A stretch of DNA of 26,094 nucleotides from a virus. The notes under the pieces are model-generated. The model made no database searches. It saw only the letters and a program-made list of their open reading frames with translations, and was not told the origin of the DNA. The stretch is from positions 1-26,094 of the IMG/VR virus record IMGVR_UViG_3300037502_000889. The stretch is one strand, 5' to 3'. This document shows positions 1 through 6,857 of this stretch, in pieces; position 1 is the first letter of the stretch; the number at the start of each line of letters is the position of its first letter. The position numbers and the translations under genes were made by a program.

Positions 1-1
1 T

Positions 2-193
2 TGGGCTAAGCCGGGACAGCGGACGGAGTGGTACGACAGCGTTCGCCTCTTCCGTCAGAGTGGACATGGGGACTGGACGACAGTCTTTGGGGAATTGAAA
101 AAGGAGCTTCAGCATGCCTACGAAAACGGGCTTCTGGATTCGGGTCAAGAACGGTCAGGTCACGGACGTTTGGGACTACAAGCCGTCGGCTGA
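2..193 (+). CDS. Partial C-terminus, possible TPR-type glycosyltransferase
   Basis: Only the last 63 codons lie in the window; the frame is open from the left edge to a TGA at 191-193. The translated segment includes WYDSVRLFRQ (residues 10-19 of the fragment) and then GDW..V...L, which resembles the C-terminal signature (WYPxxRLFRQ, GDW..V) that I associate with TPR-containing, O-GlcNAc-transferase-like glycosyltransferases of bacteria and phages. Such an enzyme would fit the sugar cassette downstream. The frame overlaps the next gene, which has its own strong ribosome-binding site, by about 80 nt, so the last residues may be an unconstrained tail. The match rests on a short motif only; a chance open frame is the alternative. 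Confidence 0.4.
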   Translation, partial: WAKPGQRTEWYDSVRLFRQSGHGDWTTVFGELKKELQHAYENGLLDSGQERSGHGRLGLQAVG

Positions 194-539
194 CAAGCTG
201 GCGTCTGAGCCCGGCTGGCGTGAGGCTGTCGAGGTCATGCCTGATCTTGTGGCTAACCGCGAGATGGTAACCGCGCACCACTTCAACATCGACGTAGAAC
301 CTGCGCAGATCGTTTGGGGCAAGCGCGACATCGAGGTTGACGAGCGCAAGGATGGCTTGCGGGGGTCTGCCAAGGCCGAGTTCAAGGCTGTGGTTGATGC
401 AGAGGTTGCCAAGGAAACCGACCAGTATCCCGAGACGCAGTATGACGCTGCTGTCGTGGACGCGGCTCGCGTTGTCTTTGAGGCCCGCATGGACGAGATC
501 GCCGCTGCGACTACCCACGAGGCTGTTGACGCTCTGTAA
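114..539 (+). CDS. Small phage protein of unknown function
   Basis: The product is 141 aa, soluble and acidic, with no signal peptide or membrane segment. The start is set by an AAGGAG about seven bases before the ATG. The N-terminus (FWIRVKNGQVTDVWDYKP, residues 7-24) has the 'xVkNGxVtdVwdxxP' look of small proteins found beside tail-fibre genes, and the C-terminal half is a predicted Ala/Glu-rich helix. Its position just before the RCC1 tail-like protein suggests a tail-appendage accessory or chaperone role, but that is inference from position; I do not recognise the family. It overlaps the upstream partial frame by about 80 nt. Confidence 0.75.
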   Translation: MPTKTGFWIRVKNGQVTDVWDYKPSADKLASEPGWREAVEVMPDLVANREMVTAHHFNIDVEPAQIVWGKRDIEVDERKDGLRGSAKAEFKAVVDAEVAKETDQYPETQYDAAVVDAARVVFEARMDEIAAATTHEAVDAL

Positions 540-551
540 GGAGTATTTCCG

Positions 552-1763
552 ATGGGCGACCGCTTTCCCGGTGGCGTAATCAGCAAGACACCGCCCACGG
601 TCGTCGCACCCGTTGACGGCGAGGGCGGTTCCGCGTCTGGCGTCTGGACGCTGGCTGAGCAGCTTGGGTTGCAGAAGGCCGGGGTGTGGCCGCAGCCGAT
701 ATTGCCGAGGGAGCTCTATACTTGGGGCAACAACGGCAACGGCGAACTAGGCCAAAACAATACCATAAACTCTTCCAGCCCCGTCCAAGTGGGCGCTCTT
801 ACAAACTGGGCGCAGGTTGCGACGAACGACGGCCACACCGCCTGCGTCACAACGGCAGGAACTCTGTTTACTTGGGGCCGCGGCACCAACGGCCGACTCG
901 GCCACAACAACACCATCTACCGCTCCAGCCCTGTACAGGTTGGCGCACTTACCAACTGGGCGCAAGTTTCGGCAGGGCAAAGCTTCACCGCCTGTGTTAC
1001 TACCGCAAACACCTTGTTTACTTGGGGACGCAACGAGTTCGGCCAGCTTGGCGACGGCACGACCATTGATCGATCCAGCCCTGTTCAAGTCGGCGCGCTG
1101 ACTAATTGGGCGCAGGTTTCGGCTGGGCTTGAAAACACTGCTTGCGTTAAAACGGATGGCACACTTTGGACATGGGGTCGCGGTATATTTGGCCGACTCG
1201 GCCACAACAACTCAACCTACCTGTCCAGCCCTGTTCAAGTCGGCGCTCTGACAAACTGGGCGCAGGTTTCGGTGGGCGGTAACCACACCGCCTGCGTCAC
1301 GACAGCAGGCACCTTGTTTACTTGGGGCTTCAACGGCCAAGGCCGTCTTGGCCTCAACGACACCATCAACCGCTCCAGCCCTGTTCAAGTAGGTGCTTTA
1401 ACCAACTGGGCGCAGGCTGCAGCAGGCTACTTCACAGCCTGCGTCACTACCGCAGGCACCCTGTTTACTTGGGGACAAGGCAGTTTTGGGCGCCTCGGCC
1501 ACAACAACACAATCGACCTGTCCAGCCCAGTTCAAGTGGGCGCTCTTACCAACTGGTTGCAGGTTTCCGCAAGCAACCAAGAATTCACAGCTTGCGTCAC
1601 TACCGCAGGCACTTTATTTACTTGGGGTAGGGGCAGTGATGGACAACTCGGCCTTAACAGCGTTGCCAACTTCTCCAGCCCTGTCCAAGTAGGTGCCCTA
1701 ACTAGCTGGACACAGGTGTCTGCATTTAGCGCAGATCACACCGCTGCCATCACCAAAGGCTAA
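552..1763 (+). CDS. RCC1-repeat beta-propeller tail appendage protein
   Basis: The 403-aa product has an N-terminal segment of about 54 residues (PGGVISKTPPT ... GVWTLAEQ ... WPQP) of the type seen at the start of phage tail-fibre-like proteins. Seven consecutive repeats of about 50 residues follow. Each starts with LFTWG, has G.LG, then SSPVQVGALTNWAQV and TACVTTAGT. This is the RCC1 (alpha-tubulin suppressor-like) repeat, and seven copies match a closed seven-bladed propeller. A role as the exposed, receptor-binding or glycan-bearing part of the tail is inferred from the N-terminus and the position ahead of a sugar cassette. The start has an AAGGAG ribosome site. The repeats are also very similar at DNA level. 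Confidence 0.88.
   Translation: MGDRFPGGVISKTPPTVVAPVDGEGGSASGVWTLAEQLGLQKAGVWPQPILPRELYTWGNNGNGELGQNNTINSSSPVQVGALTNWAQVATNDGHTACVTTAGTLFTWGRGTNGRLGHNNTIYRSSPVQVGALTNWAQVSAGQSFTACVTTANTLFTWGRNEFGQLGDGTTIDRSSPVQVGALTNWAQVSAGLENTACVKTDGTLWTWGRGIFGRLGHNNSTYLSSPVQVGALTNWAQVSVGGNHTACVTTAGTLFTWGFNGQGRLGLNDTINRSSPVQVGALTNWAQAAAGYFTACVTTAGTLFTWGQGSFGRLGHNNTIDLSSPVQVGALTNWLQVSASNQEFTACVTTAGTLFTWGRGSDGQLGLNSVANFSSPVQVGALTSWTQVSAFSADHTAAITKG
714..1760 (+). repeat. Seven tandem ~150-bp coding repeats
   Basis: The propeller blades are encoded by seven tandem units of about 150 bp. The block coding for SSPVQVGALTNWAQV recurs almost unchanged (around 771, 921, 1071, 1221, 1371, 1518 and 1671). The short stretch after LFTWG, predicted to be a blade loop, varies most. 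Such spacing allows homologous recombination that gains, loses or swaps blades. Confidence 0.9.
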
Positions 1764-1766
1764 CCC

Positions 1767-2459
1767 GTGAAATCACTTAACTACGGCTACGACCAGACGG
1801 TCACTAAGGCCCACATCATCCGCATCCCGAGCCACGAGATGTCGATGCAGAAGGCGCAGCGCGCGGCGGAGAGCTGCGATCTGGCGGGGATGGACTGGGA
1901 ATACTGGGACGCCTACGACGGCATCCAGAACCCTATCCAGCCGCCAGCGCACCACGGCGGCGTCCCCGCCATGGTCAAGGTGACCGACCACTACATGACC
2001 CGAGGCGAGGTGGCCTGCGCCCTGAGCCACATCAGTCTCTGGCAGAAGTGCGTGTTGGAAGACCGCCCGCTCGTGATCCTCGAGCATGACGCCGTCATGG
2101 TGCAGCCCTACACGCAGCATGCCGTCTTCAACTCGATCTGTTATCTGGGCAGCAACGAGCAGGTGAACCAAGGCTGGGGTGTCATGCCGACGCCGCCGCA
2201 TGCCAGCGAGGGGCCCAACTACCACTTCATCTGCCGGGCCCACGCCTATGCCGTCGATCCTGCCGTGGCCAAGAACATGCTGGCCCATGTGCTGAAGTAC
2301 GGGATCAACGCCCCGCTTGATATTTTGCTGCGCGCCGACATTTTCCCCATTCACCAGATGGGCGTCTTCGCATATGACGTGAAGGACCAAGAGACGACGA
2401 TCTTGGGCCGCCCGAAAGAGGGCAGGAGCACCCTTCGCAACGATAGGCTGGACACGTGA
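1767..2459 (+). CDS. Glycosyltransferase family 25 (LPS-type)
   Basis: The 230-aa product matches the GT25/LPS-glycosyltransferase pattern: an N-terminal strand with IIRIP (17-21), a GEVACALSH motif (80-88) and the acidic motif LEHDAV (105-110) that takes the place of the DxD metal/nucleotide-sugar site. GT25 enzymes transfer a sugar from a nucleotide donor to lipooligosaccharide or to protein hydroxyl groups. The start is GTG, three bases after the previous stop. It opens a tightly overlapping cassette of nucleotide-sugar genes, so it is the likely user of the activated sugar made by the downstream enzymes. The acceptor (host LPS or virion protein) cannot be read from sequence. Confidence 0.85.
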   Translation: MKSLNYGYDQTVTKAHIIRIPSHEMSMQKAQRAAESCDLAGMDWEYWDAYDGIQNPIQPPAHHGGVPAMVKVTDHYMTRGEVACALSHISLWQKCVLEDRPLVILEHDAVMVQPYTQHAVFNSICYLGSNEQVNQGWGVMPTPPHASEGPNYHFICRAHAYAVDPAVAKNMLAHVLKYGINAPLDILLRADIFPIHQMGVFAYDVKDQETTILGRPKEGRSTLRNDRLDT

Positions 2460-3028
2460 ACTTTTCTGTCGTCTTCCATGACCACACCAAGGCGACCCTC
2501 TCACGCATCTTCAACGAAGTCCTGATCCCGAACACCGTCATTGAGATCGGCGTCTTTGAGGGCGAGACCACCTTCAACCTGACCAACCTGCTCCGAGGTT
2601 CGGGAGCCTACCGCCACTACGCCATCGACCCGTTCGCGGCGTCAGAGAACCTCACCGACACCACGGTGGCCTCGGCCCGCGAGGTCTTCACCAGCTTCCT
2701 GCCCGAGTTCCCCGAGGTTGAGCACATCGACAAGCCGTCGCTGGATGGGCTGATTGAGCTCAAACAGCGTGGCGTCGTGGCTGACCTGATCTACGTCGAT
2801 GGCTCACACTTCGCCAAGGACGTCCTCCTTGATGCGGCTCTTGGGTTCGAACTCCTGCGCGTGGGCGGCGTCATGGTCTTCGACGATGCGGTCAGCTGGC
2901 GATACGGCGAGAGCATCCACGACAGCCCGAAGCAGGCCGTTGATGCCTTCATCGCCTGCAACTGGAACCGCTTGAAGGTTCTGGAGACGCCCGGCGGCTA
3001 TCAAGTGGCGATCCAGCGCACATGCTAG
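2456..3028 (+). CDS. Class I SAM-dependent methyltransferase (Methyltransf_24-like)
   Basis: The 190-aa product has SAM-binding motif [13 protein letters not shown] (28-39), an acidic strand end AIDPF (56-60), and the motif DLIYVDGSH (110-118) followed by a hydrophobic segment ending VMVFDDA. That layout is typical of Methyltransf_24-type enzymes common in surface-polysaccharide clusters. It probably methylates a sugar or nucleotide sugar in this cassette; the substrate is inferred from context. The start is GTG, overlapping the stop of the preceding glycosyltransferase as GTGA, so translation is likely coupled. Its end overlaps the next gene by 7 nt. Confidence 0.85.
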   Translation: MNFSVVFHDHTKATLSRIFNEVLIPNTVIEIGVFEGETTFNLTNLLRGSGAYRHYAIDPFAASENLTDTTVASAREVFTSFLPEFPEVEHIDKPSLDGLIELKQRGVVADLIYVDGSHFAKDVLLDAALGFELLRVGGVMVFDDAVSWRYGESIHDSPKQAVDAFIACNWNRLKVLETPGGYQVAIQRTC

Positions 3029-3537
3029 TCTTCACCAACGGCTGCTTTGACATCCTGCACGTCGGCCACATCCGATACCTGCAGGCGTCGAAAGCACTCG
3101 GTACGAGGCTGGTCGTCGGCCTGAACTCTGACGCATCCGTCCGGCGGATCAAGGGGCAGGATCGTCCCATCAATTCCCAAGAGGATCGGGCCGAGGTTCT
3201 GCGGGCGCTGGCCTGCGTCGACGAGGTCGTGATCTTCGACGAGGATACCCCATACGAGCTGATCAAAAGCCTGCATCCTGACGTCATCACTAAAGGCGGT
3301 GACTATAGCGCAAATAATATTGTCGGAAGAGACTTGGCAAAGGTCGTCGTAATCCCTTACGTTGCCGACAAATCAACGACAGGGATTATTGAACATGCGC
3401 GTCGAAAAGGGTTGGGGACACGAGGAGATTTTTGCCTCGACGGAGACCTACTGTGGGAAACTTCTCTGCTTCGAGCCGGGGAGGAAGTTCTCGATGCACT
3501 TTCATCGGGACAAGGACGAAACGTGGTACGTCCTTGA
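3022..3537 (+). CDS. HldE C-terminal-type sugar nucleotidyltransferase
   Basis: The 171-aa product aligns by eye with the adenylyltransferase domain of HldE (RfaE2): [13 protein letters not shown] with the HxGH catalytic motif at 13-16, DRPIN...DRAEVLRAL (48-63), KGGDY (91-95) and STTGII (118-123). In the ADP-heptose pathway this domain attaches AMP to D-glycero-beta-D-manno-heptose 1-phosphate. The family usually ends soon after the STT..II motif, but here the frame continues for about 46 residues that lie over the start of the cupin gene in another frame. Specificity for heptose rather than another sugar-1-phosphate is inferred; the kinase partner is a separate gene two positions downstream instead of a fusion. 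Confidence 0.85.
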   Translation: MLVFTNGCFDILHVGHIRYLQASKALGTRLVVGLNSDASVRRIKGQDRPINSQEDRAEVLRALACVDEVVIFDEDTPYELIKSLHPDVITKGGDYSANNIVGRDLAKVVVIPYVADKSTTGIIEHARRKGLGTRGDFCLDGDLLWETSLLRAGEEVLDALSSGQGRNVVRP

Positions 3538-3742
3538 GGGCGTCTTCAAACTCACGACCATAGACACCAAGACCGCGACGCCGCACTCTCAGTATCTCCG
3601 CAAGGGCGATGTCTGGCGCAATACGCCCCTCCTGCCTCACCAACTGCAGTGCGTCACTGGCCCCGGCGTCATCATTGAAGTCTCAGGCCGTGACACCGTC
3701 GAGGACAACTTCCGCGTCCTGCCGGGAGACAGTCAGGCATGA
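3395..3742 (+). CDS. Cupin, mannose-6-phosphate isomerase-like
   Basis: The 115-aa product is a single cupin barrel. It begins [13 protein letters not shown], the KPWGxE-like opening of type-II phosphomannose isomerase cupins. It has metal-ligand candidates H35, H37 and E42 (motif [17 protein letters not shown]) and H82 in the second motif (PHQLQC). I chose the ATG at 3395 rather than an upstream one because the conserved opening starts exactly there. Its role is probably isomerisation or epimerisation of a phosphorylated or nucleotide sugar within the cassette. It overlaps the preceding nucleotidyltransferase frame by 143 nt and the following kinase by ATGA. Confidence 0.82.
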   Translation: MRVEKGWGHEEIFASTETYCGKLLCFEPGRKFSMHFHRDKDETWYVLEGVFKLTTIDTKTATPHSQYLRKGDVWRNTPLLPHQLQCVTGPGVIIEVSGRDTVEDNFRVLPGDSQA

Positions 3743-4455
3743 AAATCCTCGTGATCGGCGACGTCTGCGAGGACATTTACGTCTACGGGACGACGGAGCG
3801 GAAGAACCCCGAGGCGGCGGCCACCCTCCTGCGTCAGACCCACACGCGCCGATCACCCGGCATGGCGGCCAACGTGGCCGAGAACCTTCGCGCCTTCTGC
3901 GACGTCACCGTTCACTTCCCGTCTGAGCCTTACTCCAAGAAGACGCGCTTCTATGCCGAGGATGGGGTGACCCAGCTCATGCGCGTGGATCAGGACACTC
4001 AGAGCCAGCCCTACAAGGTCAACACGCCTGAGTTCTATTCAAAGTTCGACGCCATCGTTGTGTCGGACTACAACAAGGGCTTCATCACCCAAGACAACCT
4101 CTTGGCCCTCATCAACGCCTACCGTGGCCCGATCTTCGTTGACACCAAGAAGACGCACCTGAAGCCGCTCTCTGGCCCGATCTTCAAGATCAACAGCGTC
4201 GAGCATGACAAACTGAAAAGCGAGCCGGACGATCTGATCGTGACGTGCGGCGCTGGCGGCTGCTGGTACAGGGGCGAGAACTTCCCGGCACCCAAGGTTG
4301 ACGTGGTGGACGTCTGCGGCGCCGGAGACACCTTCCTCGCGGCGCTGGCCTACCACTACACCAAGTGGGGCGACATGCGCTCAGCCCTTGAGGCTGCCAA
4401 CCATTACGCCGCACAGGCATGCACGCAGCCGGGTGTCTATGCGATACGTAATTGA
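3739..4455 (+). CDS. PfkB-family sugar kinase, HldE N-terminal-like
   Basis: The 238-aa product resembles the kinase domain of HldE (RfaE1). It opens ILVIGDVCEDIYVYG (3-17) with ..NPEAA and PGMAANVAEN, the positions that read SPEAP and PGGAANVA in HldE. It has VVSDYNKG mid-protein and the PfkB signature VDVCGAGDTF, with catalytic Asp about 197. In HldE the domain phosphorylates D-glycero-D-manno-heptose 7-phosphate at O1. The protein is about 70 residues shorter than cellular HldE kinase domains, apparently by loss of internal segments rather than ends, so it is a compact form. The ATG overlaps the cupin stop (ATGA). Which sugar it uses is inferred. Confidence 0.85.
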   Translation: MKILVIGDVCEDIYVYGTTERKNPEAAATLLRQTHTRRSPGMAANVAENLRAFCDVTVHFPSEPYSKKTRFYAEDGVTQLMRVDQDTQSQPYKVNTPEFYSKFDAIVVSDYNKGFITQDNLLALINAYRGPIFVDTKKTHLKPLSGPIFKINSVEHDKLKSEPDDLIVTCGAGGCWYRGENFPAPKVDVVDVCGAGDTFLAALAYHYTKWGDMRSALEAANHYAAQACTQPGVYAIRN

Positions 4456-4720
4456 CATCGACGGGACGATTTGCACCCAGACGGCAAGCTCCTACCCGGA
4501 CGCTGAGCCCTACGCTGACCGGATTTCGAAGGTCAACGCGCTCTACGATCAGGGCTGCGAGATCGTCTACTGGACGGCCCGAGGCATGTCATCTGGCACC
4601 GACTGGTCGGAGCTGACGAAGAGGCAGCTGGATCAGTGGGGCTGCAAATACCATCACCTGTGGATGGGAAAGCCTTCGTACGATGTATGGGTGGATGATA
4701 AGGCACAATGGCTATTCTAG
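4439..4720 (+). CDS. Small HAD-superfamily phosphatase
   Basis: The 93-aa product carries HAD motif I DIDGT (6-10; nucleophile D6, acid/base D8), motif II Thr in WTAR (45-48), motif III Lys in GKPSYD (77-82) and motif IV VDD (85-87). All four catalytic motifs are present with no cap domain. It is much shorter than GmhB (about 190 aa) but could fill the same step, removing the 7-phosphate of the sugar bisphosphate made by the adjacent kinase. Small HAD proteins of this kind occur in capsule and phage sugar clusters. I set the start at the ATG that begins the MRYVIDIDGT motif; it overlaps the kinase end by 17 nt. Confidence 0.82.
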   Translation: MRYVIDIDGTICTQTASSYPDAEPYADRISKVNALYDQGCEIVYWTARGMSSGTDWSELTKRQLDQWGCKYHHLWMGKPSYDVWVDDKAQWLF

Positions 4721-5136
4721 GCTTCACCGCGTCGGCCTTCGACCTGATCCATGCTGGGCATATCTCAATGCTGGAGGAGGCTGCGTCGCTGTGCGACACG
4801 CTGATCTGCGGCCTGCACGTTGACCCGAGCACCGAGCGGGTTGAGAAGTCAAAGCCCGTGCAGCCCCTGTCTGAGCGCTATATCCAGCTCTCGGCCATCA
4901 AGTACGTTGGCAGGATCATCCCGTACCAGACCGAGGAGGAGCTGCTCCAGATCATCGCCTTGGTGCGGCCCAACATTCGGTTCTTGGGCGAGGAGTATCG
5001 CGACAAGGCCTTCACGGGCCGGGAACTCTGTGAGAGCCTTGGCGTCCACATCCACTACAACAGCCGGAGGCATGGCCTGTCTTCGACCCTGCAGCGCGCG
5101 AGGCTGGCACATGCCTATCCTGATCACCGGACATAG
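4708..5136 (+). CDS. Second cytidylyltransferase-like nucleotidyltransferase
   Basis: The 142-aa product has the opening GFTASAFDLIHAGH with the HxGH motif at 15-18, FLGEEYRDK (92-100) and a terminal RRHGLSST (120-127), the counterpart of the RTxGxSTT/SS motif of glycerol-3-phosphate cytidylyltransferase-type enzymes. It therefore activates a phosphorylated small polyol or sugar with CTP or ATP. It is clearly different from the HldE-type nucleotidyltransferase two genes upstream, so the cassette has two activating enzymes. It overlaps the HAD gene by 13 nt and the epimerase by 26 nt. Confidence 0.82.
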   Translation: MAILGFTASAFDLIHAGHISMLEEAASLCDTLICGLHVDPSTERVEKSKPVQPLSERYIQLSAIKYVGRIIPYQTEEELLQIIALVRPNIRFLGEEYRDKAFTGRELCESLGVHIHYNSRRHGLSSTLQRARLAHAYPDHRT

Positions 5137-5875
5137 GGGCTTCATCGGCCAGAACATGATGGACGCGCTGCCGGGCTCCGTGGGCCACGAGTGGGGCGAC
5201 GGCGAGCCTAACCTTGACGGCATCGACAGGGTTATCCACCTCGGCGCGATCAGCAGCACGGCTTGCCGGGATTGGGATGCGCTCTTGCAGCAGAACGTCA
5301 TCTCTTCCGTGCGCCTTATCACGGCCTGCGATGAGCGTGGCATCCCCATTCAAGTCGCCTCGTCGGCTGCCGTCTATGGACCCGACAACACCACCTTCGT
5401 TGAGACCGACAAGCCGCAGCCACTGAACCCTTATGCGCTGTCTAAGTTCATCGTGGAGAAATACGTCGAGCGTCATAACTGGTCGGTTCCTGTCCAGTTG
5501 TTCCGCTACTTCAACGTCTATGGACCGCACGAGGATCACAAGGATCAGCCATCGCCGCACAGTCTCTTCCGGCGGCAGGCGGCTGACGGTGTGATCAAGG
5601 TGTTTGAGGGTAGCGAGAATTTTCGGCGCGACTTCGTCCCAGTCGAAACCGTTATCGACATTCACAAGCGCTTCTTTGACCTACCCGTCTCGGGCGTGTA
5701 TAATGTCGGCACCGGAGAGACGGCCTCATTCATGGACGTGGCTCGGCGGGTTGCCTCTGAGACGGGGGCAGAAATCAAAGAGGTGCCTATGCCTGAGCAT
5801 CTGAAACGCAACTACCAATCCTACACACGGGCTGACATGGCGAAAACTCGCAGGGCTTTGGGGTCGGTGCAATGA
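5111..5875 (+). CDS. hldD: NAD-dependent epimerase, HldD-like
   Basis: The 254-aa product is an extended short-chain dehydrogenase: Rossmann motif TGHRGFIG (6-13), ASSAAVYG (83-90), catalytic Y108/K112 in NPYALSK, and RYFNVYGP (132-139) followed by EDHKDQPSP. The C-terminal half has RRDFVPVETV and VYNVGTGETASF. The run from RYFNVYGP through the HK residues to the RDFV and GTG motifs follows ADP-L-glycero-D-manno-heptose 6-epimerase (HldD/RfaD). The protein is shorter than cellular HldD (about 310 aa). The start is the ATG immediately before the Rossmann motif; an upstream in-frame extension to 4820 is a shadow of the previous gene. Another nucleotide-sugar epimerase or dehydratase remains possible. 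Confidence 0.85.
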   Translation: MPILITGHRGFIGQNMMDALPGSVGHEWGDGEPNLDGIDRVIHLGAISSTACRDWDALLQQNVISSVRLITACDERGIPIQVASSAAVYGPDNTTFVETDKPQPLNPYALSKFIVEKYVERHNWSVPVQLFRYFNVYGPHEDHKDQPSPHSLFRRQAADGVIKVFEGSENFRRDFVPVETVIDIHKRFFDLPVSGVYNVGTGETASFMDVARRVASETGAEIKEVPMPEHLKRNYQSYTRADMAKTRRALGSVQ

Positions 5876-5905
5876 CGCTTAAGACAGCACTCATGGAGCC
5901 TTCAG

Positions 5906-6397
5906 ATGTTCGACCCAGCCAGCATTGGTATTGCCCTTAGCGTTGGCAGTAAAGCCTTCAGCCTGCTCAAGCAGGGGATTGCGGCTGGTCGTGAAATCCA
6001 AGACATGGCGTCTCAGTTGTCGGAGTGGGGCAAGGCTGTCTCTGACATCGCCTACGCGGCAGAGAAGGCCAACGAGCCTCCGGGAATGTTTCAGACACTG
6101 CTCGGCAGTGGCAATCAGCAAAGCGCAATCGACATCTTTGCCGCTCAAAAGCAGTGCGAGCAGCAGCGCAAAGAATTAAAGCAGCTCATCACCTACACCT
6201 ACGGCAACGATGCGTGGCAGCAATTCACGGACATTGAGCGCCGGGTGCGGGAGAAGCAGCGCGAGCAAGTCTATCGTCGGCGGGAGATGATTGAGTCGCT
6301 TGTGGAATTTGCGCTTTGGTCTGGTATAATCTTGGTCACTGTGGCGCTGTGCGGTGTTGGTCTGTACTTCTGGGGCCGCTATCTGGGGAGGTGGTGA
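5906..6397 (+). CDS. Membrane-anchored phage protein of unknown function
   Basis: The 163-aa product has an N-terminal amphipathic/helical part (residues 1-70), a charged coiled-coil-like stretch rich in Gln, Glu, Lys and Arg (72-128), and one hydrophobic membrane segment near the C-terminus (about 135-155, LWSGIILVTVALCGVGLYF) ending in a short basic tail. It lies first in the block that leads to the holin-like protein and the endolysin, so a lysis or membrane role is plausible. A spanin-like role would need the opposite topology (N-terminal anchor), so I do not call it one. The next gene starts inside its stop (TGATG). Confidence 0.78.
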   Translation: MFDPASIGIALSVGSKAFSLLKQGIAAGREIQDMASQLSEWGKAVSDIAYAAEKANEPPGMFQTLLGSGNQQSAIDIFAAQKQCEQQRKELKQLITYTYGNDAWQQFTDIERRVREKQREQVYRRREMIESLVEFALWSGIILVTVALCGVGLYFWGRYLGRW

Positions 6398-6588
6398 TGG
6401 CACTTGAACACTGGGTTTGGCCTGTCTTTGCCATCGGCATTGGCCTGATCTTTTATTTTTCCGGGGACGGGTTTTACCGTTACCCGTGCCAAGACCCGGA
6501 AAATTGGTCTGCGTTGGAATGCCAGCCACCGATTTGCCTGCGCACTAAGAACTGCGCCGACGACCTAACTGGAGGGGTTGCACCTTGA
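6397..6588 (+). CDS. Small cysteine-rich single-pass membrane protein
   Basis: The 63-aa product has one N-terminal hydrophobic segment (residues 7-22, VWPVFAIGIGLIFYF) and then a hydrophilic C-terminal domain with four to five cysteines (YPCQDPENW, LECQPPIC, KNC). The cysteines suggest a disulfide-bonded domain on the periplasmic side. The ATG overlaps the previous stop by one base. Its place directly before a holin-like gene suggests an accessory lysis role, for example regulating the holin or bridging the periplasm; this is inferred from position only and the family is not recognised. Confidence 0.72.
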   Translation: MALEHWVWPVFAIGIGLIFYFSGDGFYRYPCQDPENWSALECQPPICLRTKNCADDLTGGVAP

Positions 6589-6857
6589 AAAAGAACGATC
6601 CTGATTTTCTGGAAGCCAAACTGCGCTACTTCATCGGTGTGTCTTTGACCCTGATCCTTGGCGGCAGCATCTTCATCATCCTCTACTCGCTGGTGTTCGT
6701 GACCCAGCCTCTGGGCGAAAGTTCTGAAAACGACCGGGCACTTTTTGCCATCCTAACCCCAATTGCCAGCTTTATCACTGGCGCCCTCGGCGGCGTCATG
6801 GCGGCTGGCAACAACCGCAAACGCGACGAAGAGTCGCCTGCACAGGAGTCTGACTAA
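6585..6857 (+). CDS. Holin-like membrane protein (two TM segments)
   Basis: The 90-aa product has a charged N-terminus, two hydrophobic segments (about 15-39 and 53-75, the second being FAILTPIASFITGALGGVMAAG) and a charged tail. This is the size and layout of class II holins, which form inner-membrane holes that release the endolysin. The start is TTG, overlapping the preceding stop as TTGA, with a GGAGGGG sequence upstream. The endolysin gene lies one gene downstream. Function is inferred from topology and neighbours. Confidence 0.72.
   Translation: MKKNDPDFLEAKLRYFIGVSLTLILGGSIFIILYSLVFVTQPLGESSENDRALFAILTPIASFITGALGGVMAAGNNRKRDEESPAQESD

Noticed and set aside
714-1760. Regular ~150-bp repeats considered as a CRISPR-like or non-coding array
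   Set aside because: The repeats are in frame, lack short spacers and encode complete RCC1 blades.
1773-2504. A 243-codon - strand frame opposite the GT25 gene
   Set aside because: It is His/Val/Gly-rich reverse reading of a gene with clear GT25 motifs; no start signal or known family.
4820-5110. Upstream in-frame extension of the epimerase
   Set aside because: The extension is Ser/Arg-rich and overlaps the second nucleotidyltransferase; the Rossmann motif starts right after the ATG at 5111.
5906-6397. Spanin subunit
   Set aside because: The membrane segment is C-terminal rather than N-terminal and there is no lipoprotein partner, so the topology does not fit a classical spanin.
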